Assembly (NCBI GenBank): GCA_030035585.1
Contig: CM057482.1
Coordinates: 48,465,501 to 48,529,500 of the forward strand
DNA length: 64,000 nucleotides
Reading direction: 5' to 3'
DNA from: Dugong dugon
Taxonomy: Eukaryota; Chordata; Mammalia; Sirenia; Dugongidae
Numbering within the stretch: position 1 is the first letter of the stretch; each line of letters begins with the position of its first letter. Both the position numbers and the translations under genes were made by a program. Shown in pieces: positions 1 through 10,379 of the stretch. Under the pieces are notes generated by a model. That model was not told the DNA's origin. It searched no databases and saw nothing but the letters and a program-made list of their open reading frames with translations.

Positions 1-297
1 CAGAACTAAAACAATTTCCGAGGCTAACTCTTCAGACAGGGATTGGACTGGACTGTGGGACATAAAGTGATACTCGTGAGGAGTGTGCCTCTTAGCTCAA
101 GTAGGTACTAGAGACTGAACAGGCAGCTTCTGTCCAGAGGTGAGATGGGAAGGCAAAGAGGGTTAGGAGCTGGTTGAACGGACATGGGGAATCAGGGGTG
201 GAAAGGAGGAGTGTGTTGTCACAGTATAGGGGGAGTAATTAGAGTCACATAACAATGTATGTATAGATTTTTGTATGGGAAAAAATAAAAAATAAAT
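1..297 (+). mobile_element. L1 3' UTR end, young elephant-type (cut by window edge)
   Basis: Nearly identical to 25774-26058, with the same run of motifs (TTCAGACAGGGATTGGA, GGTTAGGAGCTGGTTGAACG) ending in an A-rich tail at about 280-305. This is the terminal part of the L1 3' UTR found three or more times in the window. Its 5' part is beyond the left edge. Confidence 0.85.
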
Positions 298-1859
298 AAA
301 TAAAACGAAGGAAAAAAACATTCATGCAAAATTCTCTCCCTCCCCCAAACCTGAGGTAAAATTAATATTCTAACAACTTAAGCCATGTTTATCCCACGGC
401 TCCCCAGTACCACCCTAGCATATCAGCACAGGCTTCCCTGGATACCCTTTTGCAGAAACAAGGTTCTAAAATTAAAATTTTATTTAAGAAAAACAAGATT
501 AAAAAAAAACCAAGACCAAAAGCAAACAAACAAAAACAACCTAGCAGAAGGGGAGGATCCTAATAAGATATCTGAAACAAATTTTGTCCAATATATTCCC
601 CAGAAATAGTCCACTCTCGACAAATGTTTTTTATATTAACATAGCATTGACAGTCAAAAAGAAAAAGAAACCACTCACTACCTAAAATGGGAATAAAAGG
701 CTTTTCTTCTATACCTCATTTCTGGAAACAAAAGTCTTTGGCTGAAAGAAGAGGAAAGAGTTACACCCATACTAAACATCAGAATGGGAAGAATTAGTAT
801 CACCAACTGCTTCTCAACTCTGCCAACTAACAACGGTATTTAAGAAAGTCTTCGTGCCAATTTTTAAAGTACAACCCACGATGCTGGCTGCCTCTCAACA
901 CAAATACTCTACGTATTTTACATTTCATTTCAACGTTAGTAGATCATTTTTCTTAAATCTCAAGATGCCTGACATATCCCCTATACAAGCTAATTTATCT
1001 AACATTTAAGTGTTTAACATTTAAGCCTCTACTGGAATAAAGAAATGATTAAGACAAGACCCAATTTACTAGGAAAAAGACAAAGTCAAAACATTTGGCA
1101 CAAAGAAACACCCAAGGAAAAGAAATCTTCCAATAACAATCAAAATAATCACAACAGAAATACTCTATTTTGCCAAATTTAGACACAGATTTAAAAAATA
1201 CCCTTTTGAGGTGATGAAAAAACTCAGAACAGTTCATGGTGATGGTCGAACATGATGAACATATTCAATGTCACTGAACTGTACATGTGAAGACTGTTTA
1301 AATGGTAATGTTTGGTTACCTACCCTTCATTTTCAAAGGAGTGCTTTGATTTTGTGTTTTAATTGTTGTGAATATATATTCAAGACAATTAGAGGGAAAA
1401 AAAACTCCTTTGAAAAATGAAGGCTATGTTGCCATTTCACAGTCAGGTACTTCCTGGAATCAACTAAAAGGCCTATTTCAAGATGGATTTAAGCTTTCCG
1501 CCCTAACCTCTTAGCCTTTTTCCTGAAACAAAAAGCCATCAGTGGGATCAAGCAAGGTAGGGTCCCATACTGGGGTGAGGGTAGAGGGGCACAGTAGCCC
1601 AGTGAGGGGTGTCAGAGCCTAAAGAAAGGGAGAAAGGCATCTCCACAGGGGTTGAGGGTGGCCATGTGGGCGGCGGTGGCCTAGTGTAGGCTGTCAAAGC
1701 CCAAATGGGAGGAGGAAAGCTTGGGACGGGGTGGGTTTGCAGAAATAGGAGATTGTTTCAACAGAAACTGATCCAGTAAGTAAATATATCTGAGGACATA
1801 ATAGCAGTTAGATTTCTGAATTCTCAAAGAAAAGAGTTACAAATATGAAAAAGGAGATT
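298..1859. other. AT-rich intronic sequence, one possible L1 tail
   Basis: No gene seen. The stretch 1240-1310 resembles an old L1 3' tail (ATTCAATGTCACTGAACTGTACATG). The rest is unassigned. Confidence 0.5.
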
Positions 1860-2895
1860 ATGAAAATGAACCCTTTAGTGTTGAACTGGAATTTTGGATA
1901 TCAGTGTAAATTCACAGATACACACACACACGTACTCACAAATGTATACACACACAAACATGCATACATTTTCCCTACTTCAGTCCACTGAACAGGCCTG
2001 AGAACAGCAACACTCCAAAAGCAGCTGGCATACCTAGAGTTTAGTCAGATCTTGGCTTCTAAATATTTTCCACTAAAAGGAACCAGGGTGCCTTAGAGAA
2101 ATGGTAGATTCCAGGGCTGAGAAGGCAAAGAGTAAAATAAGTCTGGAACACCTTGTTGTGCCAGAGAGCAAGAAATTGCTCAAAGAATGACAGAGCATGT
2201 CAAAGAGACAGAAGCCAGCACGAAGGGGCTACCAGCGGACAAATCTGGGATGATGTAAGTATCAGAAAACTAACCAGTCAAATAAATAGGAATACATGAG
2301 TGTATACTGATACAAACACATAGATAAATAAATAGGGAGAAGAGCAACCTCCTTCTTACTTTTAATTAACGAAAGTAGAAGGAATGATGAACTAGAAAAT
2401 CACCATTTGGCAACCATCGTGGTAATAATTTATTCAGTCAAGAAACATCAATGGATGCTAAAACTAGATCCACTGCCATCGAGTCGAGTCCGACTCATAG
2501 TGACCCTATATGCTAAAACTAGTGGGTATAAATTTTATGAGGAACAGGGTATTTACATACTCTCAAAGTACTCTCCACAATGAATCTTATTAATCATAAA
2601 AAGAGGTGACTTCCCAGTGGAGAAATCTGGCAGACACCACCCTAATCAAGTGATCCAAGTTAATACCACCAATAATGGAACAAATCAGAACCACCTAGTA
2701 TCTGTTATACTATTCTGATCATGAGGAAACAACAGACAAATCCAAACTGATGGGCATTCCACTGTCCTGTAATCTTCAAAAGTGTCAAGGTCGTAAAAGT
2801 CAACCTAAGACTAAGGACCTATTTCAGACTGAAGGTGACTAAAGAGACTCAGAACATTTAACATGCCATCCATTTTAACAAAACTTCAATTTACA
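1860..2895 (+). mobile_element. Ancient L1 (L1ME-like) 3' end, copy 1
   Basis: Shares a colinear series of blocks with 12845-14140: a GGAACC-GG-GCCTT-G-AAATGG block, an AGTCTATACTGATA-like block (here AGTGTATACTGATA), GGAGAAATCTGGCAGACACC-type text, and a CTGATCATGAGGAAACAACAGACAAATCC block. The matches are diverged, as for an old L1 3' end. It is interrupted by a very short SINE at 2468-2509. Confidence 0.65.
2468..2509 (-). mobile_element. 42 bp AfroSINE 3' stub with intact target duplication
   Basis: Only the antisense terminal part of the SINE is present (CACTGCCATCGAGTCGAGTC... to GACCCTAT). It is flanked by a perfect 13 bp duplication ATGCTAAAACTAG at 2455-2467 and 2510-2522, showing a real, extremely 5'-truncated insertion. 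Confidence 0.85.
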
Positions 2896-2927
2896 CATAG
2901 ATTTATTTAAAAAATGGTTTAAAAAAA

Positions 2928-2969
2928 ATATATATATATATATACATATATATATACACACACACACAC
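2928..2969. repeat. (TA)n/(CA)n microsatellite
   Basis: Alternating TA dinucleotides followed by CA dinucleotides, directly after an A-run that ends the preceding L1-like sequence. Confidence 0.9.
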
Positions 2970-3234
2970 CCCTGTATTCCATGAAGCTTTTTCTGTTTTA
3001 AGGAAAAAAGGTTAAGTAAAAACCTTCACCACGGGCACCTAAAAGACTAGCAATTGTTATTCAAATTCAATGTTCCATAGGGAAAAAATGCTAAACAAAA
3101 ATAACATATACAAGATCAGGTGCTATGTAACATAACGGGACATGTTTACATGAAGTCAACAGAGGAGGAAAGGCAAAAAAAAGAATCTTTCTATATTTTC
3201 TGTTACATTTCTGGGATAGGCTATAAATGCCTTC

Positions 3235-4225
3235 ACTACCAACAGAAACACCACCCACCCTGTGCCTGTGACCCAGCAACTGCACTACTAGATATTTACT
3301 GAAAAGAAATAAAAACACATGTACACACACTTACACGCATCTGTACATGAATGGTCGCAACAGCTTTGTTCATAAACGGTTAGGCGTGGAGCCAGTCCAG
3401 GTGGAATACTACTCAGCAATAAAAAGGAAAGAATTGCTGAAACACAACAATATGGCTCAATCTCAGAAAGACTGTGCTGAGTCAAAGAAGTTTTACACAA
3501 ATGTATGATTCATTTAAATGAAGTTCAAGAACATGGATACCTTTAAATGAAGTTCTAGTTGAGACAAAATTTATCTCTGATGGAAAAACAAACAACCAGA
3601 TCAGTAGTTCAGCAGTTGCCTTGAGTTGGGGATTCACTGACAGGGGCATGAGGGAACTTTCTGGGGTGGTGGTAATATTGTATATCTTAATGAGGGTTTG
3701 CTGGAGCCCTGGTGGCACAATGGTTAAGAGCTGGGCTGCTAACCAACTGGTCAGCAGTTCGAATCCACAAGCTGCTCCTTGGAAACCCTATGGGGTAGTT
3801 CTCTTCTGTCCTATAGGGTCGCCATGAGTTGGACTCGACAGCACACACAACAACAAGGGTTTGGTTCATACAAGTGTATGCACTTGTCACACCTAAGTAA
3901 ATGTAAACTTACAATTTGTACATTTCATTGAATATAAATATGATATAAAAGAAAAAGAAACTAAATCAGTATTAAGCTCTAGTTAATAATAGGCACAGTA
4001 AAATACTGAGGAAAAAGTGCCGAGTTTGCAATTTAATTTGAAATGCATCAAAAAATAAGATGGACTGACAAATGAACGGATAGATAGATGGACAGATACT
4101 TAACAAATTAAGCCTAATAAAACGTTACTGGTAGAATCTAGGTGGTAGGTATACAAGTATTCACTGTAAAATTATTTTATCTTTGCTTGAGATTTTTCAT
4201 AATAAAACGTTGAAGAAAAAAAATG
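3235..4225 (+). mobile_element. Old L1M 3' end, interrupted by a SINE
   Basis: Contains the typical mammalian L1 3' order: a remnant of the ORF2 end (GTGACCCAGCAACTGCACTACTAG), AATACTACTCAGCAATAAAAAGGAAAG, a GTATGATTCATTTAAATGAAG block, GTTGCC...GGGGATTCACTGACAGGGGCATGAGG, then a late 3' tail at 4120-4215. The reading frames are decayed. An AfroSINE splits it at 3701-3855. Confidence 0.7.
3701..3855 (+). mobile_element. AfroSINE
   Basis: Full-length sense copy: GGAGCCCTGGTGGCACAATGG (A-box side), GGTCAGCAGTTCGAATCC (B box), TGGGGTAGTTCTCTTCTGTCC, CGCCATGAGTTGGACTCGAC. Flanked by AGGGTTTG at 3693-3700 and 3856-3863. Confidence 0.93.
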
Positions 4226-4452
4226 AAGATAAAATAAATCTATTTTCTGACATACAAAAATGGAGAATTCAACAACAGAAGACCTGTATTAAAGGAAGTT
4301 TGAAAGGGAGACAGTTCTTCTAAAAAGAGGAAAATAATTCCAGATGGAAGTACAGAGACATAGGAAGGAATACAAAGCAAGAGAAAGGATGACTATGAGT
4401 GTAAATTTAAATGAGAATTAACTGCATGGAACAGTAATGATTATGTCTAGCA

Positions 4453-4506
<54 letters not shown>

Positions 4507-5170
4507 CAACTACAGCCCAAAGGTCAGAGGAGTTAAATGGAATTAAAGTATTTTAAAATCCTTGTATTTTCTAGCAAGTGATGTTGATTTAGTCTTTAAT
4601 AAGCCAAAACTGCATCTTGTAATCTCTAGGGTAACCACTACACAAATGGTAGAAGAGGGAAAAAATGGAATAATAAAAAACATCTATCTAGTCCAAAAGA
4701 AGGTAGGAGAGAAAAAGAAACTTAGAAGAGGTAGACCAATTAAAAAATAATAATAAATATATTTAAACCCAAATGCTAGTTATTATATTAAAAGTAAGCA
4801 AAGTAAATACTCTAATTAAAACAATTATCAAACTGAAAAAAGAAAGCTCTATGCTACCTGACAAAATACTACTCAAAACAGATTAACCTTAGGTTTGCCA
4901 AATGTATTCCATGCGATGGCTAATATAAAGATCTAGAATGAAAAATAACTCAGATGGTATAAATGAAAACAATGTACTAGATTAAAGTCACTCCACTTAA
5001 GCTATCTCAAAATACTACAGCAGACAAAATATGTCCCTCTGATTGCTAAGATCCTGAAGTAAGGTGAAAACAGACAGACAGTAACAGTACAAAGAAAAGC
5101 AAAGTGTCATGCCAACAAATATTTACTGAGTTCCTACTGTGTGTAATTTCCTAGAATTTGGTGTTTAAAG
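4226..5170. other. AT-rich intronic sequence with a CA microsatellite
   Basis: No gene recognised. It contains the CA run at 4455-4503; the rest is AT-rich, old-repeat-like sequence I could not assign. Confidence 0.5.
4455..4503. repeat. (CA)n microsatellite
   Basis: About 24 uninterrupted CA units, long enough to be polymorphic. Confidence 0.97.
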
Positions 5171-5172
5171 TA

Positions 5173-5483
5173 CAGGTAGTCCCTGACCTACAGCAGGGTT
5201 CCAATGACTCCGTCGTAAGTAGTGCTGACATAAGTTGAACACCTCTTTTTTTTTTTTTTTTGTTTTCATTATTGCCTTTTATTATCAGTATCTTAATAAA
5301 TCCAGCAGTTTTGAAACAGTAAATCACAAAACTGAACATCTGCAAGTGAACTTCTGAGAATAACATCAGCAAATTACGTGCTATGACATATTACTAACAA
5401 TAAGATGCACCAAAAAAAAAAAAAAAGACGGTCGTAAGTGCTGTTCATCCTAACTCAAATATGTCGGAAGTCAGGACTTCCTG
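5173..5483. mobile_element. Tc1/mariner-like MITE flanked by TA
   Basis: The left end CAGGTAGTCCCTGACCTACA and the reverse complement of the right end (CAGGAAGTCCTGACTTCCGA) form a terminal inverted repeat. A TA dinucleotide flanks both sides (5171-5172 and 5484-5485), the target duplication of Tc1/mariner elements. Internal poly(T) and poly(A) runs and no ORF point to a non-autonomous element of Tigger type. Confidence 0.75.
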
Positions 5484-5485
5484 TA

Positions 5486-6500
5486 TGACTTAACCATACC
5501 TGAAAAATTACGATGACTTTACGTTTCCTAATTTGGTTAACCAAAGCAAAAATAACTCAGATGAAAGTGTCAAACTAGCCACAGTCTCATTTTCTCTCCA
5601 ATGAGAACTGACTCCTCCACCTTAAACAGACAGTCCAGGTATGGCCAACTGGTTTCATTTATGCCAATTCCAAATGACTGGGATCCATCATCTGTGGGGT
5701 TGCAGGGGGCGGGGGGATGAAAACTGAAATGGCACCTGGCCTCAGTGGAAGGAGTCCTCATTCCACAAGCTGTTTTCACATTGGGTACAGGTGTGTGTCT
5801 CTGTGTGTGTGACTCAGGCCTCGTATTTGCCAACCCTGGACTAGTCTAGTGCTTGGTAAACATGCAGCAGTAGAGGCATCTTCTCCATGTTACTGTGCAC
5901 AGCTTATCTCATCCATCCCCTGTCCCACCCACCACACTACTGAACACGTACCTACCAGGGCCTGTGTAAAATGCAAAGTGTATCTATTTCATCACTGCTG
6001 ATACCATAACAACACCTTAATTTTTATGTCTTTTTAAGACAGACACTGACGAAAGCAAGGTCTGCATCAATCTCGTTCCACAAGCCATCTGCCATCTTAA
6101 AATAACCGACTTTTCAATTGGGTACATAATTATCTGTAATTTTAATAAATTTTTATATACTTCAGTATATGAATGATGCACAAGGACCTAAAAATATTAA
6201 AGACTACAATTCAGACCCAATAATAGGTTTTCTAGAGTATACTATCAATATGAGCCTACAACATCAGGTAGAGCAAATTTAATTTTAAAAGGCCATAAAA
6301 AATGCAGGGGTTTAAGTACACAAACTTCAACAGCTACTTGACCTTTTGGTGGCAAGGTCAAGCCAGGGGCAGCTGCCCTGAGGTCGAGGCAACGCCATCT
6401 CTGGAGCCCTTCGTGGAGTTGTCATGGCACAGAATCTTACATAATTTTAAAATACAGAGAAAAGTAAATTCTTCCAAAATAATTCTTTAATCAAAATTAT
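5486..6500. other. Intronic sequence, nothing recognised
   Basis: No gene, RNA or confidently assigned repeat. An 87-codon minus-strand frame at 5570-5833 spans a TGTGTGTCTCTGTGTGTGTG stretch and lacks any recognisable domain. Confidence 0.5.
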
Positions 6501-6504
6501 TTTC

Positions 6505-6562
6505 AACTCTAAACAGATTTAGAACATTCTTATGCCAGTATTCTTACACAGACTTCTAAGTC
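6505..6562 (+). repeat. Local duplication, copy A
   Basis: Starting AACTCTAAACAGATTTAGAA, this segment matches 8770-8829 at about nine of ten positions, with the same MIR sequence following both copies. See the finding on the duplication split by SINEs. Confidence 0.8.
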
Positions 6563-6720
6563 ACTTCCGTATGACCTTGGGCCTCAGTTTCCTTGTCTAT
6601 AAAAGGGGACAGTAACAGCATCTACCTCCTAGGGTTAAGAGGATAAAGTGAGTTAGTACATGTACAGTGCTAAGAACAGGAGCAAGCACTTAAGTGTTAA
6701 ATCTTAGCTATTACTATTAC
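6563..6720 (+). mobile_element. MIR SINE
   Basis: The core and 3' part of MIR in sense: GACCTTGGGCCTCAGTTTCC, a TAAAAGGGGACAGTAACAGC block, GGGTTAAGAGGATAAAGTGA, then GTACAGTGCTAAGAACAGG. Diverged, as expected for this ancient family. Confidence 0.8.
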
Positions 6721-7101
6721 CATAACATAAGCAAACTTGTTTCTATCAAATTCACTACTTTAATTCTACCAATTCGAGCTACCTGAAACACCCTTCCCCA
6801 CATACTTTGTCTGCCTAACACCTTCAACCCTTAGCTTATTTACATTTGTCTGTCCATCCACTTAATCATTCATTCAATTATTGGACACCTATTATGTATC
6901 AGTCATGTACTAAGTTTTTGGGTATGGGGGACAAAACTTAGGAGTTCAGTCTATTCTAATTCTGCAGTTCTTCACATTGATATTCCAACAGGCTAGTAAG
7001 CAGTACTAAATTTCATTCATTCCAAGAGGCAGTTTTTACATCTTAACATCTTTAAAATTACGATGCATCTTATTATTATAAGAAAGCACTGAGTCATAAT
7101 T

Positions 7102-7315
7102 CAGAAAAAACCAAACCACTTGCTATAGACTCTTGATTCACAGGGACCCCATGTGTGTCAGAGTAGAACTGTGCTTCATAAAGTTTTCAATGGCTATGAA
7201 CTTTCAGAATTAGATCGCCAGGCCTTTCTTCCCAGGCATCTCTGGGCAGATTCAAAACTCCAACCTTTCAGTTAACAGGTGAGTGCTTAACTGTATGTGC
7301 CACCCAGGGACTCCT
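7102..7315 (-). mobile_element. AfroSINE (GTG-box subfamily), antisense
   Basis: Antisense copy with ACCCCATGTGTGTCAGAGTAG, GATCGCCAGGCCTTTCTTCC and CACCCAGGGACTCC. Near-identical 9 bp flanks GTCATAATT (7093-7101) and GTCATAGTT (7316-7324). Confidence 0.9.
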
Positions 7316-7371
7316 GTCATAGTTAATAGGTGGTAGCTTTTTCTTTCTCAGAGGCATGTAACATAGCGATG

Positions 7372-7831
7372 TGTCATGGATTGAATTATGTCCCCCGAAA
7401 AATGTGTGTATCAATTTGGCTGGGCCATGATTCCTGGTATTGTGTGACTCTCCTACATGTTGTAAATCCTGCCTCTATGATGATGTTAATGAGGGAGGAT
7501 GGGGGGCAGTTGTGTTAATAAGGCAGGACTGAATCTACAAGATACGATTGTGTCCTGAGGCAATCTCCCGAGATATAAAATAGAGAGGTGAGCAGAGAGA
7601 CATGGGGAACTCATACCACCAAGAAAGCAGTGCCAGGAGCAGAGCGCATCCTTTGGACCTGGGGTCCCTGCGCGGAGAAGCTCCTAGTCCCAGGGAACAC
7701 TGAAGAGAAGAAGGCCGACAGAGAGAGAAAGCCTTCCCCTGGAGCTGATGCCCTGAATCTGGACTTCCCTTTCCTAAAGCCATCCACTTGTGGTATTTCT
7801 GTTACAGCAGCACTAGATGACTAAGGAATCA
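7372..7831 (+). mobile_element. MaLR-like solo LTR
   Basis: Starts TGTCATGGATTGAATTATGT and includes GTCCCCCGAAAAATG, TTAATGAGGGAGGATGG, a CCACTTGTGGTATTTCTGTTA block and an end near GATGACTAAGGAATCA. This is the layout of MaLR/ERVL-type LTRs. It spans two overlapping ORFs (7535-7783 minus, 7588-7824 plus) that are therefore not genes. Flanks CGATG/CGACA match only three of five bases. Confidence 0.75.
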
Positions 7832-8519
7832 CGACACATGGACCTGAAGTCCCACTCACAGGTGTCATCTGCTCAATCCATATACTCTAAGTCTGAATTC
7901 TTGTATTTTGCCAAACAAATCATATATCTGCTGACTTTTTTTTTTAAATAACTTTTCCAAGTTTCAAGCTCAGAGGAAAAAAAATTTATAATTCACTGGG
8001 TTGGGGGTTAAACAAGTTGGGTTTCAGGGTCCTGTTGTCCTTGAGCAGTAGCTCAGTAAATGTCTTCAATAACATTCTACAACACAACCTCTTAACTACA
8101 CTAAAATACACTTTACTCTGCATTAACTTCTTCCATATAGTTTCTACCTGTCAAGATCATGAAGAGCATTTAGTCTGGATTTCCTGTCAACATTATAGAA
8201 CGATTTTGATTTGCACAAGTTCCCCTGGGTAAATAAGGCAACGTAAGCCAATGTAATGGCCACGTAAACCTCCCTTCAAACAGGCTGTGGCAGCCTTTAA
8301 TCTCCTCATTGAACTACCTTACCTGTTATATGAACGCTCAGCTTTTCCACACAAAGGCCAATTTAGCAAATTTTTTTGCTAAAACATCAAGGCAGTCCAT
8401 ATATAGCGGACTGCATGTGGATGCCTTCATCCCCTGAAATAAACTCTAGCTGGCTTAGTTCATCTGAGTCTCATTTCCCACCACTCCAGTCATATTAAGC
8501 CATTGTAGTTCCCACAAAG
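7832..8519. other. Intronic sequence, nothing recognised
   Basis: AT-rich, no gene or clear repeat. The 71-codon plus-strand frame at 8017-8232 has no recognisable domain. Confidence 0.5.
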
Positions 8520-8760
8520 GTCAGGCTGTCTCACATCCCCATGACTTCACACTTACTGTTCCCTTTGCCTGGAAGATCCCCACCCTTATCAGTCTGGTAT
8601 AGTATTCTTCCACAGGTTCTGGGTAAGTCATCACATACACAGACTTCTTCCTGCTCCCTCACCCCCCAACTCCTCCAGCCCTAGCTGTCTGCCTTTGGTT
8701 TCCTGCAACACCCTGTTCCTATCTCTGTTAGGAGATAAAAGGTCTTATTATAATCTCTCT
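8520..8760 (-). mobile_element. L2 LINE relic, antisense
   Basis: CATGACTTCACACTTACTGTTCC, CTTTGCCTGGAAGATCCCCA and a CTTCTTCCTGCTCCCTCACC block are typical of the antisense L2 3' region. Degraded, tentative limits. Confidence 0.5.
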
Positions 8761-8769
8761 CCCACTAGA

Positions 8770-8829
8770 CAACTGTAAACAGATTTACAGCATTCTTATG
8801 CCAGTATTCTTATTACAGGCTTCTAAGTC
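8770..8829 (+). repeat. Local duplication, copy B (left part)
   Basis: Begins AACTGTAAACAGATTTACAG and matches 6505-6562. It resumes at 9118-9160 after two SINE insertions, with TAAGTCACCCACGTAACCTT and the same MIR text. Confidence 0.8.
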
Positions 8830-8980
8830 CCGGTGGCGTAATGGTTAAGAGCTATGGCTGCTAACCAAAGGACAGCAGTTCGAATCTACCAGGTGCTCCT
8901 TGGAAACCCCATAGTGCAGTTCTACTCTGTCCTATAGGGTCACTATGAGTCAGAATTGACTCAATGGCAACGGGTTTTTT
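8830..8980 (+). mobile_element. AfroSINE
   Basis: Full-length sense copy (CCGGTGGCGTAATGGTTAAG, GACAGCAGTTCGAATCTACC, GGCAACGGGTTTTTT). It interrupts duplication copy B; TAAGTC flanks at 8824-8829 and 8981-8986. Confidence 0.92.
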
Positions 8981-8993
8981 TAAGTCATTCCCA

Positions 8994-9117
8994 AGGAGCC
9001 TGGTGGTACAGTGGTTAAGTGCTTGGCTGTTAACCAGAAGGTCAGTGGTTCAAACCCACCAGCTGCTCTGTCCCACTGGGAAGCTATGAGTTGGAATCGA
9101 CTCAATGGCAATGGGGG
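8994..9117 (+). mobile_element. AfroSINE with internal deletion
   Basis: Sense copy that jumps from the B-box side (GTCAGTGGTTCAAACCCACC) almost straight to the 3' end (GAAGCTATGAGTTGGAATCG), lacking the CTATGGGGCAGTTCTACTCT block. It reuses the site of the previous SINE: TAAGTCA at 8981-8987 and 9118-9124. Confidence 0.88.
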
Positions 9118-9180
9118 TAAGTCACCCACGTAACCTTGGGCCTCGGCTCCTTGAAGTAGGGTTCTTGACTTACTCACCTG

Positions 9181-9392
9181 AACCCTCCAAACCAAAAACC
9201 AAACCCATCGCCATCGAGTTGATTCGATTTATAACAACCCTGTAAGGATAGAGTAGAACTGCCCCATAGGGTTTCTGTAAATCCTTATAGAAGAAGACTG
9301 CCCCATCGTTCTCCCTCAAAGTGGCTGGTGGGTTCTAACTGCTGATCTTCTGGTTAGCAGCTGAGCACTTTAACCACTGCATGACCAGGGTT
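9181..9392 (-). mobile_element. AfroSINE, antisense
   Basis: CCCATCGCCATCGAGTTGAT, AGAACTGCCCCATAGGGTTT and CACTGCATGACCAGGG. The flanks TTCTTGACTTACTCACCTG (9162-9180) and TTCTTGATCCTCACTGCCTG (from 9393) are a long, partly decayed target duplication. Confidence 0.88.
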
Positions 9393-9522
9393 TTCTTGAT
9401 CCTCACTGCCTGGCTAAAAGAGAAGGAATGTTTCTTACTCTATTGGACTATACTGTTTCTATTTGATAGTAAAACCTGTAGTTTTAAAAAAAGGCATTGT
9501 CTGCAGAAAGCAAGTTCAAGTA

Positions 9523-9719
9523 TATTGTTGTGTGTACTGCTGAGTTGATTCTGACTCGTAGCAATCCTACAGGACACAGTAGAACTGCCCCCATAGGGTT
9601 TCCTAAGAGAGCAGATCGCCAGGTCTTTCCTCCCGCAGAGCAGTGGTGGGTTCCAACCTCCAACCTTTAAGTTAGCAGGTTAGCGGCCAAGTGCTTAACC
9701 ATTGTGCCCCCAGGGCTCC
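9523..9719 (-). mobile_element. AfroSINE, antisense
   Basis: Antisense copy: GAGTTGATTCTGACTCGTAG, AACTGCCCCCATAGGGTTTC, AGCAGATCGCCAGGTCTTTC and TGTGCCCCCAGGGCTCC. Fifth copy of the family within 900 bp. Confidence 0.92.
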
Positions 9720-9799
9720 TGTGTTTTATTCACCTATGAAGGGATGGGTGTGTGTGAAGACCCTGCTGGGGGAAAAAACAAAACTAAAATGAACTGATA

Positions 9800-10170
9800 C
9801 TCACAGGTCCTGCAATCTATCTTCATTTTGCCACCATTTCTGCTTGTAACACTCCCACATTGCACCCACCCCCTCTAACTGTACCTATTTAACTCCTTCT
9901 TATTCATCCTTTAGATACCAGTTCCTACCTCAGTTCCTCGAGGAGGTCTTCCCTGACCCCCTGCCTAGATCACTTCTGCCTGCTCTACATGCTCACAGCT
10001 CTCCGGGCTTTGTCTTTAGAGAAATACCAAAGCTGTAATTAACGAAATGATTCCCTGGCAAGGGTCTAAGCTCCAGAGAGGCAAGACTTTGTCTGTTTTT
10101 CACCCTGGCGTGAAGTAGGCACACAAGTACTTGTTGAGTATTGTCTCTGCTGAATGAATTAACCACAGAA
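9800..10170 (-). mobile_element. L2 LINE 3' relic, antisense
   Basis: Classic antisense L2 3' order: ...CCTTTAGATACCAGTTCCTA, GAGGAGGTCTTCCCTGACCC, AGCTCCAGAGAGGCAAGACT, then AGTACTTGTTGAGTATTGT and GAATGAATTAA. Confidence 0.75.
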
Positions 10171-10271
10171 TCATCTGTCTCTCCCATTAGGCTAAATACC
10201 ACAATGGCAAGGATAGGTATGTTTACTCACCTCAGTACCCCTGCCATATAGCACCACTATCGCATATTAAT

Positions 10272-10379
10272 GAGCCCTAGTGACACAGCAGTTAAGAGCT
10301 ACAGCTGTTGGCAGTTTGAATCCACCAGCCATTCCTTGGAAACCCTATGGGGCAGTTCTATTCTGTCCTATAGGGTTGC
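10272..10379 (+). mobile_element. AfroSINE, 5' part (split by LTR)
   Basis: GAGCCCTAGTGACACAGCAG to CCTATAGGGTTGC. The rest of the same SINE (GTCGCTGTGAGTCGGAACTG...) is at 10901-10945, on the other side of the inserted LTR. Confidence 0.92.

Noticed and set aside
4455..4503. Tandem array that might be a CRISPR or satellite
   Set aside because: It is a plain CA microsatellite; there are no spaced direct repeats anywhere in the window.
6340..6430. Possible SINE head (GCAAGGTCAAGCCAGGGGCA, TCTGGAGCCCTTCGTGGAG)
   Set aside because: The similarity to AfroSINE boxes is too short and there is no tail or target duplication.
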